From the NCBI GenBank assembly GCA_900321595.1, contig ONWP01000082.1, positions 1-6,766 of the forward strand: DNA of 6,766 bases, in the 5' to 3' direction. The notes beneath the pieces are model-generated. The model ran no database searches. It had not been told where the DNA came from and saw only the letters and a list, made by a program, of their open reading frames with translations. Positions 5,476-6,766 of this stretch are shown one piece after another; the first letter of the stretch is position 1, and each line of letters begins with the position of its first letter. Origin of the DNA: an uncultured Eubacteriales bacterium. GTDB lineage: Bacteria; Bacillota; Clostridia; Oscillospirales; Acutalibacteraceae. The position numbers and the translations under genes were made by a program.

Positions 5476-6138
5476 ATGCGGTTCGAGCCGAAACGGGTGA
5501 CGCTGTTCTGCGGCCATTACGGCAGCGGCAAAACGAATCTGGCGGTCAATTACGCGCTGGCGCTCGCCGCGAGCGGCAGACCGGCCGCGCTGGCGGATAT
5601 CGACATCGTCAACCCCTATTTCCGTTCCGCCGACAGCCGCGCCGAGCTGGAAAGCGCAGGGGTCGAGGTCATCGCGCTGCCCTTCGCGGGGTCGAACGTC
5701 GATCTGCCCAGCCTGCCCAGCGCCGTCTACGGCCTCGTGGAACGGCGCGACCGGTTCGCCGTGCTCGACGTGGGGGGAGACGACCGCGGCGCTTACGCGC
5801 TCGGACGGTTTTCCCCGTACATCCTCGCGGAAGACGACTACGATATGCTGTTCGTCGTGAACTTCTGTCGGCCGCTGACGCGCACGGCGGAAGAGGCGCT
5901 GGACGTGATGCGTGAGATTTCGGCGGTCTGTCCGATCCCGTTCACGGCGATCGTGAACAACACGAACGTCGGCCCCGACACGACGGCGGACGTGATCGCG
6001 GCGGGCGACGCGCAGGCGCGTGCGCTTTCCGCGCTGACGGGTCTGCCCGTGGCGATGACCGGCGCCGAGCGGGACGCCGCGCTGCCGGCGGGGATCGAAA
6101 ACGTCTTTCGTCTCACATTACAGAAGAAAATAATTTAA
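5476..6138 (+). CDS. P-loop ATPase (CobQ/MinD/ParA-like) of the oxidoreductase cluster
   Basis: The ATG at 5476 (220 residues) is chosen because the strong GGAGG (5464-5468) lies 7 bases upstream; an ATG at 5455 would place this site inside the gene. The Walker A motif is GHYGSGKT (13-20). It is followed by ADIDIVNPYFRSAD (40-53), where the acidic and switch residues of SIMIBI-class ATPases are expected, and by VLDVGGDDRG (96-105) as the Walker B / switch II region. VVNFCRP (127-133) and IVNNTN (159-164) end central strands, the latter perhaps contacting the nucleotide base. The deviant-Walker lysine near the start of the loop (KGG) is absent, unlike classic ParA/MinD. No membrane segment or metal-binding cysteine pair is present. 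It stands 14 bases before the ferredoxin gene, so it probably serves the oxidoreductase, for example in assembly or cofactor insertion; that role is a guess. The fold is clear, the partner unknown. Confidence 0.85.
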   Translation: MRFEPKRVTLFCGHYGSGKTNLAVNYALALAASGRPAALADIDIVNPYFRSADSRAELESAGVEVIALPFAGSNVDLPSLPSAVYGLVERRDRFAVLDVGGDDRGAYALGRFSPYILAEDDYDMLFVVNFCRPLTRTAEEALDVMREISAVCPIPFTAIVNNTNVGPDTTADVIAAGDAQARALSALTGLPVAMTGAERDAALPAGIENVFRLTLQKKII

Positions 6139-6152
6139 CAGGAAGTGTGTAT

Positions 6153-6359
6153 ATGGCAAAGGTCACATTTAACACCGACATCTGCAAGGGCTGCGGCCTG
6201 TGCGTCGCCGCGTGTCCCAAGAAGATCCTCGGGATCTCGCAGACGACGATCAACCGCAAGGGACATTACCCGGTGGAGATGCTGGACGCCGAAAAGTGTA
6301 TCGGCTGCGCCAGCTGCGCGCTGATGTGTCCCGACTGCGTGATCACGGTGGAAAGGTAA
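6153..6359 (+). CDS. 4Fe-4S ferredoxin-like delta subunit of a 2-oxoacid:ferredoxin oxidoreductase
   Basis: This 68-residue protein carries two complete [4Fe-4S] motifs of the C-x2-C-x2-C-x3-C-P type: C11, C14, C17, C21 and C49, C52, C55, C59, with an extra C62. It should move electrons between the oxidoreductase thiamine site and free ferredoxin. The ATG at 6153 is preferred, since AGGAAG (6140-6145) is 7 bases upstream; a GTG at 6147 is too close to that site. The length and the position directly before an alpha-subunit gene, 11 bases away, match the small delta subunit (VorD/PorD/KorD-like) of multi-subunit enzymes of this class. A free ferredoxin is the alternative, made unlikely by the context. 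Confidence 0.88.
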   Translation: MAKVTFNTDICKGCGLCVAACPKKILGISQTTINRKGHYPVEMLDAEKCIGCASCALMCPDCVITVER

Positions 6360-6370
6360 GGTGGAAGCCC

Positions 6371-6766
6371 ATGAGTGAAAAAGTTTTGATGAAGGGCAAC
6401 GAAGCCATCGCGGAGGCGGCGATCAGAGCCGGCTGCCGTCACTACTTCGGATATCCCATCACCCCCCAGACGGAGCTGGCTGCGTATATGGCCAAACGCA
6501 TGCCCAAGATCGGCGGCGTGTTCCTGCAGGCCGAGAGCGAGATCGCGGCGATCAATATGGTCTACGGCGTCTCCAGCACCGGCAAGCGCGTGATGACCTC
6601 GTCCTCGAGCCCGGGGGTCTCCCTCAAGCAGGAGGGCATCTCCTATATCGCCGGCAGCGATCTGCCCGCGCTGATCGTCAACGTGGAGCGCGGCGGGCCG
6701 GGCCTCGGCGGCATCCAACCCAGCCAGAGCGATTATTTTCAGGCTGTCAAGGGCGGCGGCCACGGC
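6371..6766 (+). CDS. vorB: 2-oxoacid:ferredoxin oxidoreductase alpha subunit, N-terminal 132 residues (VorB/PorA/KorA family)
   Basis: The enzyme interconverts a 2-oxo acid plus CoA with acyl-CoA, CO2 and reduced ferredoxin. ATG 6371 follows GGTGG (6360-6364) at six bases. The visible part is the pyrimidine-binding domain: GNEAIAEAAIRAG (9-21), the hallmark GYPITPQTE (27-35), QAESEIAAI (53-61), SSSSPG (77-82) and NVERGGPGLGG (104-114). These fit the alpha subunit used in the four-subunit branched-chain (3-methyl-2-oxobutanoate) type, although 2-oxoglutarate and pyruvate enzymes share them; the order of small ferredoxin gene then alpha also fits VOR-type clusters. The gene is cut by the window end, so the beta (thiamine) and gamma subunits are expected just downstream. 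Substrate is not provable here. The vorB symbol is a best guess. Confidence 0.88.
   Translation, partial: MSEKVLMKGNEAIAEAAIRAGCRHYFGYPITPQTELAAYMAKRMPKIGGVFLQAESEIAAINMVYGVSSTGKRVMTSSSSPGVSLKQEGISYIAGSDLPALIVNVERGGPGLGGIQPSQSDYFQAVKGGGHG

Noticed and set aside
2806..5517. A 903-codon minus-strand open frame opposite the synthetase gene and T-box
   Set aside because: It is antisense to a gene with complete ANL motifs and to a T-box leader. It is His/Arg/Leu/Val-rich with no domain, as expected for the shadow of a GC-rich gene whose reverse frame lacks stops.
6266..6763. A 165-codon minus-strand open frame over the ferredoxin and VorB genes
   Set aside because: Both sense-strand genes have diagnostic motifs (CxxCxxCxxxCP, GYPITPQTE); the antisense frame has none.
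1..6766. CRISPR arrays, insertion sequences, tRNA or rRNA genes, phage attachment sites
   Set aside because: No repeated spacer array, transposase, tRNA cloverleaf or integrase was found by reading; all longer stretches are accounted for by the genes and leader listed.

Overview
The window looks like chromosomal DNA of a GC-rich, anaerobic, Gram-positive bacterium of the Clostridia, perhaps a gut or rumen lineage. The evidence is: sigma-A type promoters (TTGACA/TATAAT-like) standing out from GC-rich coding sequence, strong Shine-Dalgarno sites (AAGGAG, AAAGGAG, GGAGG), a T-box tRNA-sensing leader, and a ferredoxin-linked 2-oxoacid oxidoreductase cluster. The genus cannot be fixed from the sequence alone.

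Layout. Positions 1-787 (minus strand) hold the 5' part of a gene for a secreted protein with a clear Sec signal peptide and no function I recognise. A 171-base divergent intergenic region (788-958) separates it from a plus-strand gene (959-2698) for a 579-residue regulator with two N-terminal helix-turn-helix domains and a large uncharacterised C-terminal part. Each divergent gene has its own TATAAT box. The box of the regulator gene lies in a 15-bp palindrome, and one half-site of it recurs at the other promoter. From 2699 to 3117 there is no gene. This stretch carries a near-consensus promoter with a 15-bp palindrome over its -10 box, then a T-box leader of about 300 bases with antiterminator and intrinsic terminator.

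Behind the T-box lies an unusual fusion protein (3118-5385): XRE helix-turn-helix, cupin, then a complete AMP-forming acyl-CoA synthetase of the medium-chain (ACSM/MACS-like) type. A second promoter follows, and then three closely spaced genes: a P-loop ATPase (5476-6138), a two-cluster 4Fe-4S ferredoxin-like subunit (6153-6359), and the start of a VorB/PorA-like 2-oxoacid:ferredoxin oxidoreductase alpha subunit (6371 to the window end). The remaining oxidoreductase subunits presumably continue beyond the window.

How it may work together (inference). An AMP-forming acyl-CoA synthetase plus a 2-oxoacid:ferredoxin oxidoreductase can turn a branched-chain or aryl carboxylic acid into its acyl-CoA, then by reductive carboxylation into a 2-oxo acid, the precursor of an amino acid. 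A T-box turns genes on when a tRNA is uncharged, which suits a biosynthetic salvage role better than amino-acid fermentation. By spacing to the conserved GAGC motif the best specifier reading is ATC (isoleucine), and the UGGU tRNA-end-binding sequence agrees with an A-discriminator tRNA such as tRNA-Ile. The working hypothesis is a tRNA-Ile-sensing operon for making isoleucine from 2-methylbutyrate, with possible second-layer control by the fused XRE-cupin module.
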